Shown here piece by piece: positions 8,156-17,036 of a DNA stretch of 64,000 nucleotides. Source of the stretch: Sutcliffiella cohnii (GTDB taxonomy: Bacteria; Bacillota; Bacilli; Bacillales; Bacillaceae_I); the NCBI RefSeq assembly GCF_002250055.1, contig NZ_CP018866.1, positions 1,046,501-1,110,500 of the forward strand, read 5' to 3'. The notes beneath the pieces were generated by a model. It was not told the origin of the DNA, searched no databases, and saw nothing but the letters and a program-made list of their open reading frames with translations. Every line of letters begins with the position of its first letter. Within the stretch, counting starts at the first letter, position 1. Made by a program: the position numbers and the translations under genes.

Positions 8156-8752
8156 ATGAGCTTTTTAGCTAAATTATTTGGAAAACAAACAGAGGAGGAA
8201 GTTAAAGTGGCAGAAAAACTAAACATTGGTATCGTTTTAGGAAGTACTCGTCAAGGTCGTGTGAGTCCACAAGTTGGAGAGTGGGTTAAAGGTATCGCAG
8301 AAAAACGTGGAGATGCAAACTACGAAATAGTTGATATTGCAGACTTCAAACTACCATTACTAGGTGAAGGTACTGGAGAAGAGCCAAGCTTAGCACAATG
8401 GAACGAAAAATTAGCTAGCTTAGACGGTTTCGTATTTATCGTTCAAGAATACAACCACAGTATTACTGGTGCATTAAAAAATGCTCTAGATTCTGCTCGT
8501 GAAGCTTGGTACAACAAAGCTGCTGGTATCGTAAGTTACGGTTCTACTGGTGGAGCTCGTGCAGCTGAACATTTACGTGGAATTTGTGGTGAATTAAAAA
8601 TCGCTGACGTTCGTACTCATCCAACATTATCTCTATTCACAGATTTTGAAAACATGAGCGAATTCAAACCAGCTGACCTTCATGAAGCTAACGTGAACGC
8701 AATGTTAGACGAAGTAGTTTCTTGGAGTGGAGCTTTAAAAACAGTTAGATAA
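8156..8752 (+). CDS. NAD(P)H-dependent FMN reductase / flavodoxin-like oxidoreductase
   Basis: The flavodoxin-like fold shows the phosphate-binding loop IGIVLGSTRQGRVSP, then LPLLGEG, the loop VFIVQEYNHSITGALKNALD and VSYGSTGGARAAEHLR. This is the NADPH-dependent FMN reductase family, whose members reduce quinones, azo dyes or flavin. Two starts are credible. ATG 8156 follows AGGAGTGAG and adds MSFLAKLFGKQTEEEVK. An internal GTG at 8207, preceded by GAGGAGG, gives the canonical N-terminus MAEKLNIGIVLG. Both may be used. The promoter has a YodB-type box. Confidence 0.88.
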   Translation: MSFLAKLFGKQTEEEVKVAEKLNIGIVLGSTRQGRVSPQVGEWVKGIAEKRGDANYEIVDIADFKLPLLGEGTGEEPSLAQWNEKLASLDGFVFIVQEYNHSITGALKNALDSAREAWYNKAAGIVSYGSTGGARAAEHLRGICGELKIADVRTHPTLSLFTDFENMSEFKPADLHEANVNAMLDEVVSWSGALKTVR

Positions 8753-8761
8753 TAACAAATA

Positions 8762-8787
8762 AAGGAGGCATATGCCTTCTTTTTTTT
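8762..8787 (+). terminator. terminator of the FMN reductase gene
   Basis: AAGGAGGCATATGCCTT is a compact hairpin followed by a run of T. Confidence 0.75.
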
Positions 8788-8885
8788 GTGGGAAAAAACG
8801 GTCTTAAGCAATTTACAATGTATTTAATAATTGAAAAATGCCTAATGGTTTGAAATAATTAAGTGAAAAATGGAGGTTTTTTCCT

Positions 8886-9392
8886 ATGGTGAAAATCGTT
8901 AAGGCAGACGTAAATCATGTAGCAGGCATTTGTGATGTATGTGCTAAAGGGCAATGGGCAACTTATGGAGATATCTATTCTAATGAATACATAGAGAGAA
9001 TTATAAAAGAATATTACGAGCCAGAAAGAGTAACAAAAGAAGTGACACAAACGAGTAAAGAATGGGGCGGATATTTTGTTGCGGTAGAAAATGGTCAAGT
9101 AATCGGGGCTGGTGGTGGCGGACTCACTAGTGATACGGTTGGAGAATTGTACGTTCTATATATGGATCCAGATCGACGTAACGAAGGAGTTGGAACGCTT
9201 TTACTAAAAGCAATCACAGAGCAACAAAAACAGTTAGGTGCAAAAGAACAATGGTTATCTGTACAAAGAGGAAATATGAAAGGAATTCCATTCTATGAAG
9301 CGAAAGGTTTCCAATTTAAGCATGAACAAAAAGGATACGGTAATAAAGAAGGAGAAGATTATATTTCCCTCCGCTATTACCGCAACATTTAA
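8886..9392 (+). CDS. GNAT family N-acetyltransferase
   Basis: The product of 168 residues has the GNAT acetyl-CoA site: LYVLYMDPDRRNEGVGTLLL (the R/QxxGxG/A loop as RRNEGVG), preceded by YFVAVENGQVIGAGG and followed by IPFYEAKGFQFKHE. It should transfer an acetyl group from acetyl-CoA to an amine of unknown identity. TGGAGG lies nine bases before the ATG. No operon partner is evident. Confidence 0.88.
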   Translation: MVKIVKADVNHVAGICDVCAKGQWATYGDIYSNEYIERIIKEYYEPERVTKEVTQTSKEWGGYFVAVENGQVIGAGGGGLTSDTVGELYVLYMDPDRRNEGVGTLLLKAITEQQKQLGAKEQWLSVQRGNMKGIPFYEAKGFQFKHEQKGYGNKEGEDYISLRYYRNI

Positions 9393-9459
9393 AGAACCTT
9401 TTGTTAATTAAAACGTTATTAATATAGAAATCTATTTATTGTAAAAGAGGGAGACTAAT

Positions 9460-10887
9460 ATGTTTGAAAAACTAGCTGAAAAGTTGAAGCCGTTTATTTT
9501 GGATGAGCAGGAAGTAATAATTAATGAAGAGGAGTACTCTTACGAACTAACTATTGCTAATACGGGCGAACTTTATGGAATTGTACATATAATAGACGGA
9601 GAGTTTGTAGGGTTTGAAAAGGAACTAGACTATGAAGAAGAGGAAGACGTTCTAAAAAGTTATATAGCTGAGCCTAATACAGAAGAAATGCTTCAAAAAG
9701 CACAGCTATTTGTTCAAACATTTCTCGAGCAAAAGGTGCATTTTACAATGTTAAATGAATGGAGCTCCAATAATTTTATGGTTACATATGAAGAAAAAGA
9801 TCCTAAGCTTGATATCTTCATTCCTCATACAGGCTGTACGCTTTATTTTAATAGAGAAGGACTTTTAACTTCTGCTAACATTAATCAAAGGGATGTAAAA
9901 CTAGAATATCCTAATTTATCGATTTCAGAAGATGAGGCAAAGTTAAAATTACGAGAAGCGAACTATGTTGAACTTACCATTTATTTCTCAGATGAAGGAG
10001 AAGATGCACAGCTAATTTACCGCCCGAACCATGACATAATGGGGATAGGGGTAAACGGAGAAATTCAAACAGTGACGGAATATATGGAAGCAGAAAAACT
10101 AGAAGTACAAACAGTTTCGCCTGTCACTCCAAAAGAAACGTTGAACGATATGCTAGGTGTAAATAGTAGCTTAGTACAAAAAGTTGGTGAAGAGGGATCA
10201 ACTATTTGGGTCGACGATAACCTAGTAGTCGAAGAAGAGGAAGAAGAAGCGTTAATCTCGATCTACTCAGATGACACAGGTTTCTTTAGCTTTTCCAACC
10301 TTCCATATGTAAAGGATGAACACGCTGTAAAATTGTCGCTAGAAGCGTTAAAGGAGAGAGCGTTACGCGTTTTATCGTTAGCAGAAGGCCCTATACATGA
10401 AAAGTACGTTCTAGAAGAGCCTGTTGAAAACTTAGATGAAGAAAGCGAGAGTTATTTGGAAGATCTAGAAACGGAAGAAGAATTTGATGATGATGGATAT
10501 ATAGAGCCAGAACCAACACAAATGTTTTCTTTTTATCGAACCTATAATGGTTTCAAAATAGAGGGCTTTGAGGCTCATGTTCATGTAGGGTTATACAGTG
10601 GTCTTATTCGAGAATGCTCTGTAACCCGTTTAACAGAGCAACAAGAACTAAGCTTGGAAAAGTTAAAGACAGCTCCAACTATTCCATTGCATGAAGCGGA
10701 AAACAGATTTTTTAACGAAATCGAAATGAAACTAGTTCGAACGGTAAAAGAGTTTCACAATCCGAAAGTATACGACTTATCGTACATTGTTTCTTTCCCT
10801 AAAACAGTCGGTCATATTGAAAAAATGAATGCACATACTGGTGAAGTGACGTATGTTGATACAGGTATATTAAAAGAAGTAGAGTAA
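9460..10887 (+). CDS. hypothetical protein with YcdB/YcdC-like repeats
   Basis: The product of 475 residues is very acidic and has no signal peptide or membrane segment. Two halves can be seen: residues about 1-215 and 255-475 each contain strand-rich stretches (FNREGLLTSANIN, TYNGFKIEGFEAHVHVGLYS) and helices starting SEDEAKLKLREA or HEAENRFFNEI. This resembles the YcdB/YcdC repeat (DUF4901) of Bacillus proteins, a call made with limited certainty. It may be a cytosolic or stress-related protein. AGAGGGAG precedes the ATG, and a strong terminator follows. Confidence 0.65.
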   Translation: MFEKLAEKLKPFILDEQEVIINEEEYSYELTIANTGELYGIVHIIDGEFVGFEKELDYEEEEDVLKSYIAEPNTEEMLQKAQLFVQTFLEQKVHFTMLNEWSSNNFMVTYEEKDPKLDIFIPHTGCTLYFNREGLLTSANINQRDVKLEYPNLSISEDEAKLKLREANYVELTIYFSDEGEDAQLIYRPNHDIMGIGVNGEIQTVTEYMEAEKLEVQTVSPVTPKETLNDMLGVNSSLVQKVGEEGSTIWVDDNLVVEEEEEEALISIYSDDTGFFSFSNLPYVKDEHAVKLSLEALKERALRVLSLAEGPIHEKYVLEEPVENLDEESESYLEDLETEEEFDDDGYIEPEPTQMFSFYRTYNGFKIEGFEAHVHVGLYSGLIRECSVTRLTEQQELSLEKLKTAPTIPLHEAENRFFNEIEMKLVRTVKEFHNPKVYDLSYIVSFPKTVGHIEKMNAHTGEVTYVDTGILKEVE

Positions 10888-10893
10888 GTTTAA

Positions 10894-10930
10894 AAAACCC
10901 GTTTGAGCTTAGTCAAACGGGTTTCTTTTT
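10894..10930. terminator. bidirectional terminator
   Basis: AAACCCGTTTGA and its complement TCAAACGGGTTT flank a six-base loop, with A and T runs on both sides. Confidence 0.9.
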
Positions 10931-10958
10931 GATTCGTATATTGTTACGGAGGCAGTAC

Positions 10959-12356
10959 TTATGAAGCACCATTTTGTAAATTCATATAATGTTGTTGGTA
11001 TGCTTTATATTCATGCATTTGGCCTGCTTCACGATAAATTTTTGCTAACCATTGGACAGGTCGTGGATCGTTTTCCTTTAACTCCATTTCCCAACTAAAG
11101 CACTCAATTGCTCGTTCCGTAAGATGAAACTGATAATACATTTCTCCAAGTAATGATTGCTGATCAGGGTCATTACGTAACATTCCCATTTTCTTCACTT
11201 TTGCTATAATCGGCAAATGAAGGTTTAACTGTTGGAATGGCTCTAACCATTGAGTCGCAAATGGAAGATCATAGCTTTCCAGCAGTATGCCAACATATCG
11301 ATGGAGTATCTTATCTAGTTGCTGATGATTTGATTCATAAATCGGGATTAAAATATGATGCCAATTATGTGGTGAAACGGCTGTTTCTTCTAAATGAATA
11401 CTTTCCATTACAATGGCTAATTGTTTAAGTTGAGAATGAGTAAAGGTAATTGGATAGCTTGATATGAGTTGTATGGCCCTTTCAAGTTCGTTGTTTTCCA
11501 TATAGAAATTTAGTAAGAAATGATGAATTGGTGAGAAGTTAGAGTGCTTTTGATTGATGTCTTCTAGTATCATAACAATTTCTTGCTCACTAAAAATTTC
11601 ATGTAAGCTTTGTAATAGCATGTGAAACTGTTCGTTTGTCGGCTCCATCAAAAAAGCATGTATGTGGGTAGAAATAATGTCTGCTTTAAGATTTTCTTTT
11701 TCATAAAATGTGATGAGTTGCTTGAAATTTTCCTCTTCTTTCATGTTCAAAAACCATTCTGATTCTGCGAAAATCATATCCTTCATAAACAAGCGACTAT
11801 CTAACTGTTTATATAGTGTCGCGTATTTGTAGTATTCTAACTTATTGGCAAATTCCTTCACCCATTTATCCTTTGGAGCAAAGTTTAATAATACACGGAT
11901 CACTTGGTAACTTTTTAGCATTTTTCCGTCGCGAACGTATTCGTAATATTTAGTTTGGATTAGTTTTAAAAGTGCTTTTTGTGGAATAAATGATTCAAAA
12001 AAAGTTGCAACGCGTGCAATTTCAACAGGGGGATATTTCGTTTCTAATTTAGAAAAAAGTTGTTTGAACGTGATGCTTTTTAGTGTGCGGTTAGTTGGTA
12101 GAATTAAATCAATAAGTGGATGAGGGGCCTCGTACAGTTGCCCGTTTTGAAAAGCTTTTTGCATGTGAGAATGTAAACGAAGTTTCGTACTTTTTTTAAC
12201 GTTAAGAAAATCATTTTTATAAAAAAAGCAATAATATACCTCGCCGTGCTCATTATATGCTTCGATAATTTTACTTTGTAAATAAATGACCATTCTTTTT
12301 ACTTGTAGCGTTATCGGATGTTTCCCATCTACTACTGTAATTGTCGAGTGCTTCAT
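10959..12356 (-). CDS. tetratricopeptide-like repeat protein, function unknown
   Basis: The product of 465 residues is almost entirely helical. Helix pairs such as LNFYMENNELERAIQLISSY and LLGEMYYQFHLTERAIECFS, then LAKIYREAGQMHEYKAY, follow the TPR spacing of 34 residues, most clearly in the C-terminal third. The N-terminal 100 residues look like a separate beta-rich domain (VYYCFFYKNDFLNVKK). No membrane segment is present. GGAGG precedes the ATG. Such proteins usually act as scaffolds; nothing in the context assigns a partner. Confidence 0.7.
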   Translation of the reverse strand: MKHSTITVVDGKHPITLQVKRMVIYLQSKIIEAYNEHGEVYYCFFYKNDFLNVKKSTKLRLHSHMQKAFQNGQLYEAPHPLIDLILPTNRTLKSITFKQLFSKLETKYPPVEIARVATFFESFIPQKALLKLIQTKYYEYVRDGKMLKSYQVIRVLLNFAPKDKWVKEFANKLEYYKYATLYKQLDSRLFMKDMIFAESEWFLNMKEEENFKQLITFYEKENLKADIISTHIHAFLMEPTNEQFHMLLQSLHEIFSEQEIVMILEDINQKHSNFSPIHHFLLNFYMENNELERAIQLISSYPITFTHSQLKQLAIVMESIHLEETAVSPHNWHHILIPIYESNHQQLDKILHRYVGILLESYDLPFATQWLEPFQQLNLHLPIIAKVKKMGMLRNDPDQQSLLGEMYYQFHLTERAIECFSWEMELKENDPRPVQWLAKIYREAGQMHEYKAYQQHYMNLQNGAS

Positions 12357-12527
12357 TTTTTATCGCCTCCATTACTTTCACTATATCACATTGAAAAAGG
12401 AATAGCACGAGTGCCAGTTGATTTTCCTAAAAGTAAAATTATCAAAAGATTAACAAAACTATCTATTTCCTTTTTCAACCTTCTTATATACTAAAGAAAA
12501 GTAAAGAACAATAGGGAGGGATTAGGT

Positions 12528-13811
12528 TTGGCAAAATTCAGCAAACAAGAGAAAAGTTGGATGATGTACGATTGGGCGAGCTCTGCTTATTCGATCATCA
12601 TTACAACCGCTATTTTTCCGATATATTATAAGACTGTTGCTGATAACGCGGGAGTGGAGAGCAGTTTATCTACTGCCTATTTAGGCTACACGATTGCGAT
12701 CACTACCTTTATTTTAGCAATGCTAGGTCCAATATTAGGAACACTTGCTGATTACAAAGGGATGAAGAAGAAATTCTTTTTCTTTTTCTTCCTTCTAGGT
12801 ACTGGCTCGACGGTGGGCTTATTATACGTTCCAAGTGACAATTGGTTATTATTATTAATTGTTTACGTATTAACAGCTTTAGGTGCAAGAGGAGCAGGGT
12901 TATTTTATGACGCCTTTATCGTAGACGTGACGACAAAGGAGAGAATGGATAATGTGTCTTCTCGTGGTTTTGCTTTAGGGTATATCGGGAGTGTCATACC
13001 GTTTGTAATAAGTATTGCTATTATTATCCTTTCACAAATGGAATTAATTCCGATTACGGTAATCACAGCTAGTCGAATTGCATTTTTAATCACCGCAGTA
13101 TGGTGGATTGTGTTTTCTATCCCACTATTTAAACATGTAAAACAAGAACATTATGTCGAGAGAGAACCGAGAATTGTCATAAGTAGCTTTAAGCGTCTAG
13201 CACAAACATTTCGTGATATTCGAAAATATAAACCAATATTCTTATTTTTACTTGCTTACTTTTTTTACATTGATGGCGTTGATACGATTATCTCGATGTC
13301 AACTGCATACGGTACCGACGTTGGGTTAAATGCTACAGACTTAATTATTGCCCTATTGGCGGTTCAAATTGTGGCAGCCCCATTTGCCATTCTTTACGGA
13401 GTGTTAGCGAAAAAGTATGGTCCAAAAAACTTATTATATGCTGGCATCCTTGTTTATACTTTTATTTGTATTTATGCAATGTTTATGGACTCGATTTTAG
13501 ATTTTTGGATTTTAGCGATGCTCGTCGCTACTTCACAAGGTGGGATTCAAGCGTTAAGTAGATCGTATTTTGCGCAAATGGTACCGAAAGAAAAATCAAA
13601 CGAGTTTTTTGGGTTTTACAATATTTTTGGGAGATTCGCAGCCGTTACCGGTCCATTGTTAGTTGGAGTGATTACACAAATGACAGGTAACTCTTCTATC
13701 GGGATTTTTAGTTTAGTAATACTATTCGTAATTGGGTTTATCATTTTAATTTTTGTTCCAGACCCAAGGAACACCGAGCGAGTAGATGCAGATAATAAAA
13801 TAGCATTCTAA
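12528..13811 (+). CDS. UMF1-family MFS transporter (YxiO-like)
   Basis: The TTG start (12528-12530) follows GGGAGGG. The product of 427 residues has about twelve membrane segments. It begins with WMMYDWASSAYSIIITTAIFPIYY, the hallmark of the UMF1/Atg22-like branch of the major facilitator superfamily, shortened here to its key residues YDWASSAY. GFYNIFGRFAAVTGPLL near the C-terminus is also typical. It resembles B. subtilis YxiO in length. Family members in yeast vacuoles export amino acids, but the bacterial substrate is not known. Confidence 0.88.
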   Translation: MAKFSKQEKSWMMYDWASSAYSIIITTAIFPIYYKTVADNAGVESSLSTAYLGYTIAITTFILAMLGPILGTLADYKGMKKKFFFFFFLLGTGSTVGLLYVPSDNWLLLLIVYVLTALGARGAGLFYDAFIVDVTTKERMDNVSSRGFALGYIGSVIPFVISIAIIILSQMELIPITVITASRIAFLITAVWWIVFSIPLFKHVKQEHYVEREPRIVISSFKRLAQTFRDIRKYKPIFLFLLAYFFYIDGVDTIISMSTAYGTDVGLNATDLIIALLAVQIVAAPFAILYGVLAKKYGPKNLLYAGILVYTFICIYAMFMDSILDFWILAMLVATSQGGIQALSRSYFAQMVPKEKSNEFFGFYNIFGRFAAVTGPLLVGVITQMTGNSSIGIFSLVILFVIGFIILIFVPDPRNTERVDADNKIAF

Positions 13812-13819
13812 TAAAAAGA

Positions 13820-13856
13820 GCATTTCAAAGTGAAATAGGAACTTTGAAATGCTTTT
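13820..13856 (+). terminator. terminator of the UMF1 transporter gene
   Basis: GCATTTCAAAGT pairs with ACTTTGAAATGC, followed by TTTTTAAT. Confidence 0.85.
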
Positions 13857-13960
13857 TAATATTGAGTAAAAGAAATTGAAGCTATAAAGAAAATGAGATT
13901 GTAATATATGGAATTCAGCTGGAAGGATTAGGTATAATTAGGAGGTGAGTTATACATTAT

Positions 13961-14089
13961 TTGAAACTAATATTAAGTTTTTACGTACTAATATATAGAG
14001 TGAAGAAATTGGAAATATTTAATGCAAAACTAACTAGCTATCGAAGAGACAATCAAAAAACGGAGCATCATACACGTAAAGAAATATGA
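13961..14089 (+). CDS. possible small protein (42 aa), weak call
   Basis: A TTG-initiated frame encodes a peptide starting with a hydrophobic stretch (LKLILSFYVLIY) and ending in a basic, polar tail (HHTRKEI). A perfect AGGAGGTGA lies upstream at 13940-13948, but about 15 bases separate it from the TTG, which is too far for a good start. The frame ends just before the nuclease gene and could be a leader or a small membrane peptide. It may also be chance. Confidence 0.25.
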   Translation: MKLILSFYVLIYRVKKLEIFNAKLTSYRRDNQKTEHHTRKEI

Positions 14090-14109
14090 ATGGTTTAGGG
14101 GAGAGAGGT

Positions 14110-15240
14110 ATGAAACAAAGAGTAAATATTATGCGAACGCTAGGAATTACGTATAAGGAAGATGTTATTTCTAACTTGCTTGTAACATTGTTAAATGAAT
14201 CAGATTTTTGGGGACAATCTTTTTTAAAAGAAATAATTCAAATAGAAAATCCAAACACATATAGGATGAAATCGTACACAAGAGTGACAACATCTGTTGG
14301 GATACCAGACATCGTTTCTGTAGTAGAAAAGGAGGATGTTGTCTATTTACTCTTAATCGAAAATAAATTAAAAGCAGACGAAGGTTACCGGCAAACAATC
14401 AGGTATGCTAGCGACGAATGTATAAATGATCTAAAGTGTCACTTTGAATTACAGAATAGAAAAGTAGAGACAAAATTGCTCTACTTAACGTTAGTACCTG
14501 AGACAATACCAACGAGCTCGTCATTTTTAAACATTTCTTACGAACAGCTCATACAAAAAGTTCCGCCATCCGAAATAGAAGATATTGGGCTAAAAATGTT
14601 ATATGAAGACTTTGTTTCGGTATTAACAGACTTTTATACAGATTTAGACTTAAAAGAGGATGATAGGTTACTAGAAAAATTTAAAGAAAATACAGAGGCT
14701 GAGCGGCTCAAAATCCGATTCAGAAAGCTAATGGACTCTATACAAACGGTGGAAACAGGCCTTACTCGTTCGGAAGTTGGTCAAGTAGTAGGAAGCGGAA
14801 GGATTAACTTTCTTGTACAGTTTTCAAAAGATGCGTGGAAAGGAAAAGTTGCGGAAAAAGGGAATGGTTTATATAAGCTAACAAGTGAAACGTTTGATAT
14901 ACATATTGAATGTACGTTCGATGTATTTAACCAAATTTTCTCCCTTCCACTACATTATGAAACGAGGCCATACTTAACGAAGCGAAACATAAAATGGGGG
15001 ACAGAAGGGTACGAACAATACGATGAACGTCGTGATAAAGTGAAGTCCTTCATACATAAACGGATAAAAGAATTGAATGATCCAACAATCCGAATCTTTA
15101 ACGGTTCTAACCAGATTGCTAATGTGAAAATAAACTTAACCGATGAAACGACTGTCAAAGAGTTTAAAGAATCTTTAAATCAAGCAATTACAAAGATTAG
15201 TATATTAGTGGATGCTGTGCTAGAAAAGGAGAATGTATGA
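14110..15240 (+). CDS. PD-(D/E)XK nuclease superfamily protein
   Basis: The product of 376 residues (ATG 14110 after GGGGAG; ATG 14086 lacks a good site) shows the PD-(D/E)XK core. D67 lies in GIPDIVS, followed by a hydrophobic strand, then E84-x-K86 in LLLIENKLKADEGYRQT. The pattern matches the PDDEXK-like family (PF14281 type), found next to defence and mobile genes and also alone. The C-terminal half (beta strands around FDIHIECTFDVFNQIF) is uncharacterised. The stop codon overlaps the start of the next gene (ATGA), implying coupled translation with a small membrane protein. Confidence 0.75.
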   Translation: MKQRVNIMRTLGITYKEDVISNLLVTLLNESDFWGQSFLKEIIQIENPNTYRMKSYTRVTTSVGIPDIVSVVEKEDVVYLLLIENKLKADEGYRQTIRYASDECINDLKCHFELQNRKVETKLLYLTLVPETIPTSSSFLNISYEQLIQKVPPSEIEDIGLKMLYEDFVSVLTDFYTDLDLKEDDRLLEKFKENTEAERLKIRFRKLMDSIQTVETGLTRSEVGQVVGSGRINFLVQFSKDAWKGKVAEKGNGLYKLTSETFDIHIECTFDVFNQIFSLPLHYETRPYLTKRNIKWGTEGYEQYDERRDKVKSFIHKRIKELNDPTIRIFNGSNQIANVKINLTDETTVKEFKESLNQAITKISILVDAVLEKENV

Positions 15241-15527
15241 ACAAAAAGGTATTAAATATCATTGGTGTAATGGTAATTGGCGGGATGTTATTATTGCCGT
15301 TTTTTAATCCATACACCGTTAATCAACTACACGGTATGTATAAAATCGAAAAAATCGCGTTAGGGCAGACGGAAACTATCCATTTTCTGTTGTTTGTCAC
15401 TGTAACAGCCTTACTGTATTTTTTCATTGTTAATTTCCGAGAAAAGTCGGGTAGAACATTAGTATTAGGAACTTTAGTTTTTGTTGGTTCAGGTGCAATG
15501 ATTGTTTCAATAGCTTTTATGTTTTAA
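15237..15527 (+). CDS. small three-segment membrane protein
   Basis: The product of 96 residues has three predicted membrane helices: IIGVMVIGGMLLLPFF, IHFLLFVTVTALLYFFIV and LVLGTLVFVGSGAMIVSIAF. Between the first two is a polar loop with YKIEKIALGQTET. Its ATG overlaps the TGA of the nuclease gene, so the two are translationally coupled. I do not recognise the family. A functional link with the nuclease is an inference from the overlap only. Confidence 0.65.
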   Translation: MNKKVLNIIGVMVIGGMLLLPFFNPYTVNQLHGMYKIEKIALGQTETIHFLLFVTVTALLYFFIVNFREKSGRTLVLGTLVFVGSGAMIVSIAFMF

Positions 15528-15598
15528 ACACGCATTTATTTGCATTTTGAGTAACAAAATGTCACGATTATAAAGTAACTGAACAAAGGAGGTTCATC

Positions 15599-16120
15599 AT
15601 GAGGCTTTCAGGTAAAAAAATTATCCAAATTGTAAGCAATGATTTTGAAGATCTTGAATTATGGTATCCAGTTCTCCGATTACGAGAAGAAGGAGCAACG
15701 GTCGATATCGCTGGAGAAAAAGCAGGAGAAAAGTACATAGGGAAATACGGCGTACCTATTATGTCTGAGTACGCATTTAAAGAGATAAACCCGAATGATT
15801 ATGATGCAATTTTAGTACCAGGTGGATGGTCACCAGATTTACTTCGACGTTATGAGGAAGTATTAAGTATGGTTCGTACGATGGACGAACAGCAAAAACC
15901 GATAGGGCAAATTTGTCATGCGGGTTGGGTATTAATTTCTGCTAAAATTTTAGAAGGTAGAAAAGTAACGAGCACGCCTGGTATTAAGGATGACATGATG
16001 AATGCAGGTGCTACTTGGGTAGATGAACCAGTTGTAGTAGACGGCCATATTATTTCAAGTCGACGTCCACCAGACCTACCGGATTATATGAGAGAGTTTA
16101 TAAACGTATTAGCAAAATAA
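15599..16120 (+). CDS. DJ-1/PfpI family protein (type 1 glutamine amidotransferase-like)
   Basis: The product of 173 residues has the DJ-1/PfpI nucleophile elbow GQICHAGW with Cys106 and His107, an acidic residue in the N-terminal NDFEDLE motif, and VPGGWSPD. Family members include proteases, glyoxalases and protein or nucleotide deglycases (YhbO, YraA). This one has the length and motifs of the YraA/YfkM group, often general-stress proteins in Bacillus. AAAGGAGG precedes the ATG and a strong terminator follows, so it is monocistronic. Confidence 0.88.
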   Translation: MRLSGKKIIQIVSNDFEDLELWYPVLRLREEGATVDIAGEKAGEKYIGKYGVPIMSEYAFKEINPNDYDAILVPGGWSPDLLRRYEEVLSMVRTMDEQQKPIGQICHAGWVLISAKILEGRKVTSTPGIKDDMMNAGATWVDEPVVVDGHIISSRRPPDLPDYMREFINVLAK

Positions 16121-16165
16121 AAGAAAACCATACATCCGTTTAGTGGGTGTATGGTTTTCTTTATT
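16121..16165 (+). terminator. terminator of the DJ-1/PfpI gene
   Basis: AAGAAAACCATACA pairs with TGTATGGTTTTCTT across a loop, followed by TTATT. Confidence 0.85.
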
Positions 16166-16274
16166 TAGTATAGAAGTCATATTATTAGACAAACTTTTCT
16201 GCCCGTTATAAAATAAATCTCAACCTCAAAATGATAGGGGTACAAAATATTTAATGAAAAGGTTGGTGGAAGGC

Positions 16275-16625
16275 ATGTCTAATAATGTGAAAATTGGTGA
16301 TTGGGTAAAAGGAAATTCCGAAGACGGTGAATTAATTATTGGGTATGTCCAAGCTCTAGACCAATTAGAAAGAGGAGCACTAGTTAAAGTTGTCTCTAGT
16401 GATTATGATGGGCAAGTTGGCAAATCTATATTTTTATCATCAAGACAAGTAAAAACGTTACCAGAAGTGAACGTTAATAATAAAGAACAACTATTAAACT
16501 TAATAGATTTAGCATTAGCTACTGGAGATAAAGAATGGTTTATGGAGCTTTCGGCTAAATTAAATAACATGAGAGACCTTGCAAAAAATATCGGTTCAAG
16601 TGATGGAAATAGTCAAACACATTGA
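16275..16625 (+). CDS. IDEAL-domain protein
   Basis: The product of about 116 residues begins MSNNVKIGDWVKGNSEDGEL, a small barrel-like N-terminal part (VGKSIFLSSRQVKTLP). It then has the IDEAL domain, here LIDLALATGDKEWFMELSAK. IDEAL modules occur at the C-termini of Bacillales proteins such as YpiB and are thought to mediate protein contacts. ATG 16275 (GGTGG upstream) is preferred to ATG 16254. The gene ends 13 bases before the HesB-like gene and is likely co-transcribed with it. Confidence 0.8.
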   Translation: MSNNVKIGDWVKGNSEDGELIIGYVQALDQLERGALVKVVSSDYDGQVGKSIFLSSRQVKTLPEVNVNNKEQLLNLIDLALATGDKEWFMELSAKLNNMRDLAKNIGSSDGNSQTH

Positions 16626-16638
16626 GGAGATAGAAGAA

Positions 16639-16941
16639 ATGAATTGTAAAATAAATCGTAATGCTGCAAAAGTTATCAATAAGATGCTAGAAACAGAAGA
16701 GGCGCAAGGAAAACTAGTACGAGTATACGTGACAGAAATGCATGGGAACCATGCCCACTACGCCTTACGTTTGGACACACCGACAGAGCATGATGAAACT
16801 GTCAAAACAGACAAAGGAATTGACGTTCTCTTAGATACGAGAGAAGACTTTTTAGACGGAGTCTGGATTCAATACTACTACGTTCCACAAGAAGGATTTG
16901 TCATCACAAACTCATCCAAAGGCCACCACGGCCACCATTAA
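16639..16941 (+). CDS. HesB/IscA-like fold protein lacking the cluster cysteines
   Basis: The product of 100 residues follows a GAGGAGA site. It aligns by eye with A-type iron-sulfur carriers: a helix INRNAAKVINKMLE, the LVRVYVTEMHGNHAHYALRL strand pair, KTDKGIDVLLD, and GFVITNSSKG at the end. The cysteines that bind the cluster in IscA/HesB are absent. Only Cys3 remains, while His residues occupy the loop (HGNHAH) and the tail (HHGHH). It may bind a metal through histidines or have lost carrier function. It is probably in an operon with the IDEAL protein. Confidence 0.75.
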   Translation: MNCKINRNAAKVINKMLETEEAQGKLVRVYVTEMHGNHAHYALRLDTPTEHDETVKTDKGIDVLLDTREDFLDGVWIQYYYVPQEGFVITNSSKGHHGHH

Positions 16942-16943
16942 AC

Positions 16944-16978
16944 AAAAGCTACCGAGTTATTTCGGTAGCTTTTGTTTT
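16944..16978 (+). terminator. terminator of the IDEAL/HesB-like pair
   Basis: AAAAGCTACCGA pairs with TCGGTAGCTTTT across a six-base loop and is followed by GTTTTTG. Confidence 0.9.
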
Positions 16979-17036
16979 TGTCCGAAAGGAGATTACAACT
17001 ATCCAGGACAAGATGGTCAACGAACTGAAAAACTGA

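Noticed and set aside
11237..11428. A plus-strand frame opposite the TPR-like gene
   Set aside because: It has no ribosome site and is fully contained in a longer coding gene on the other strand.
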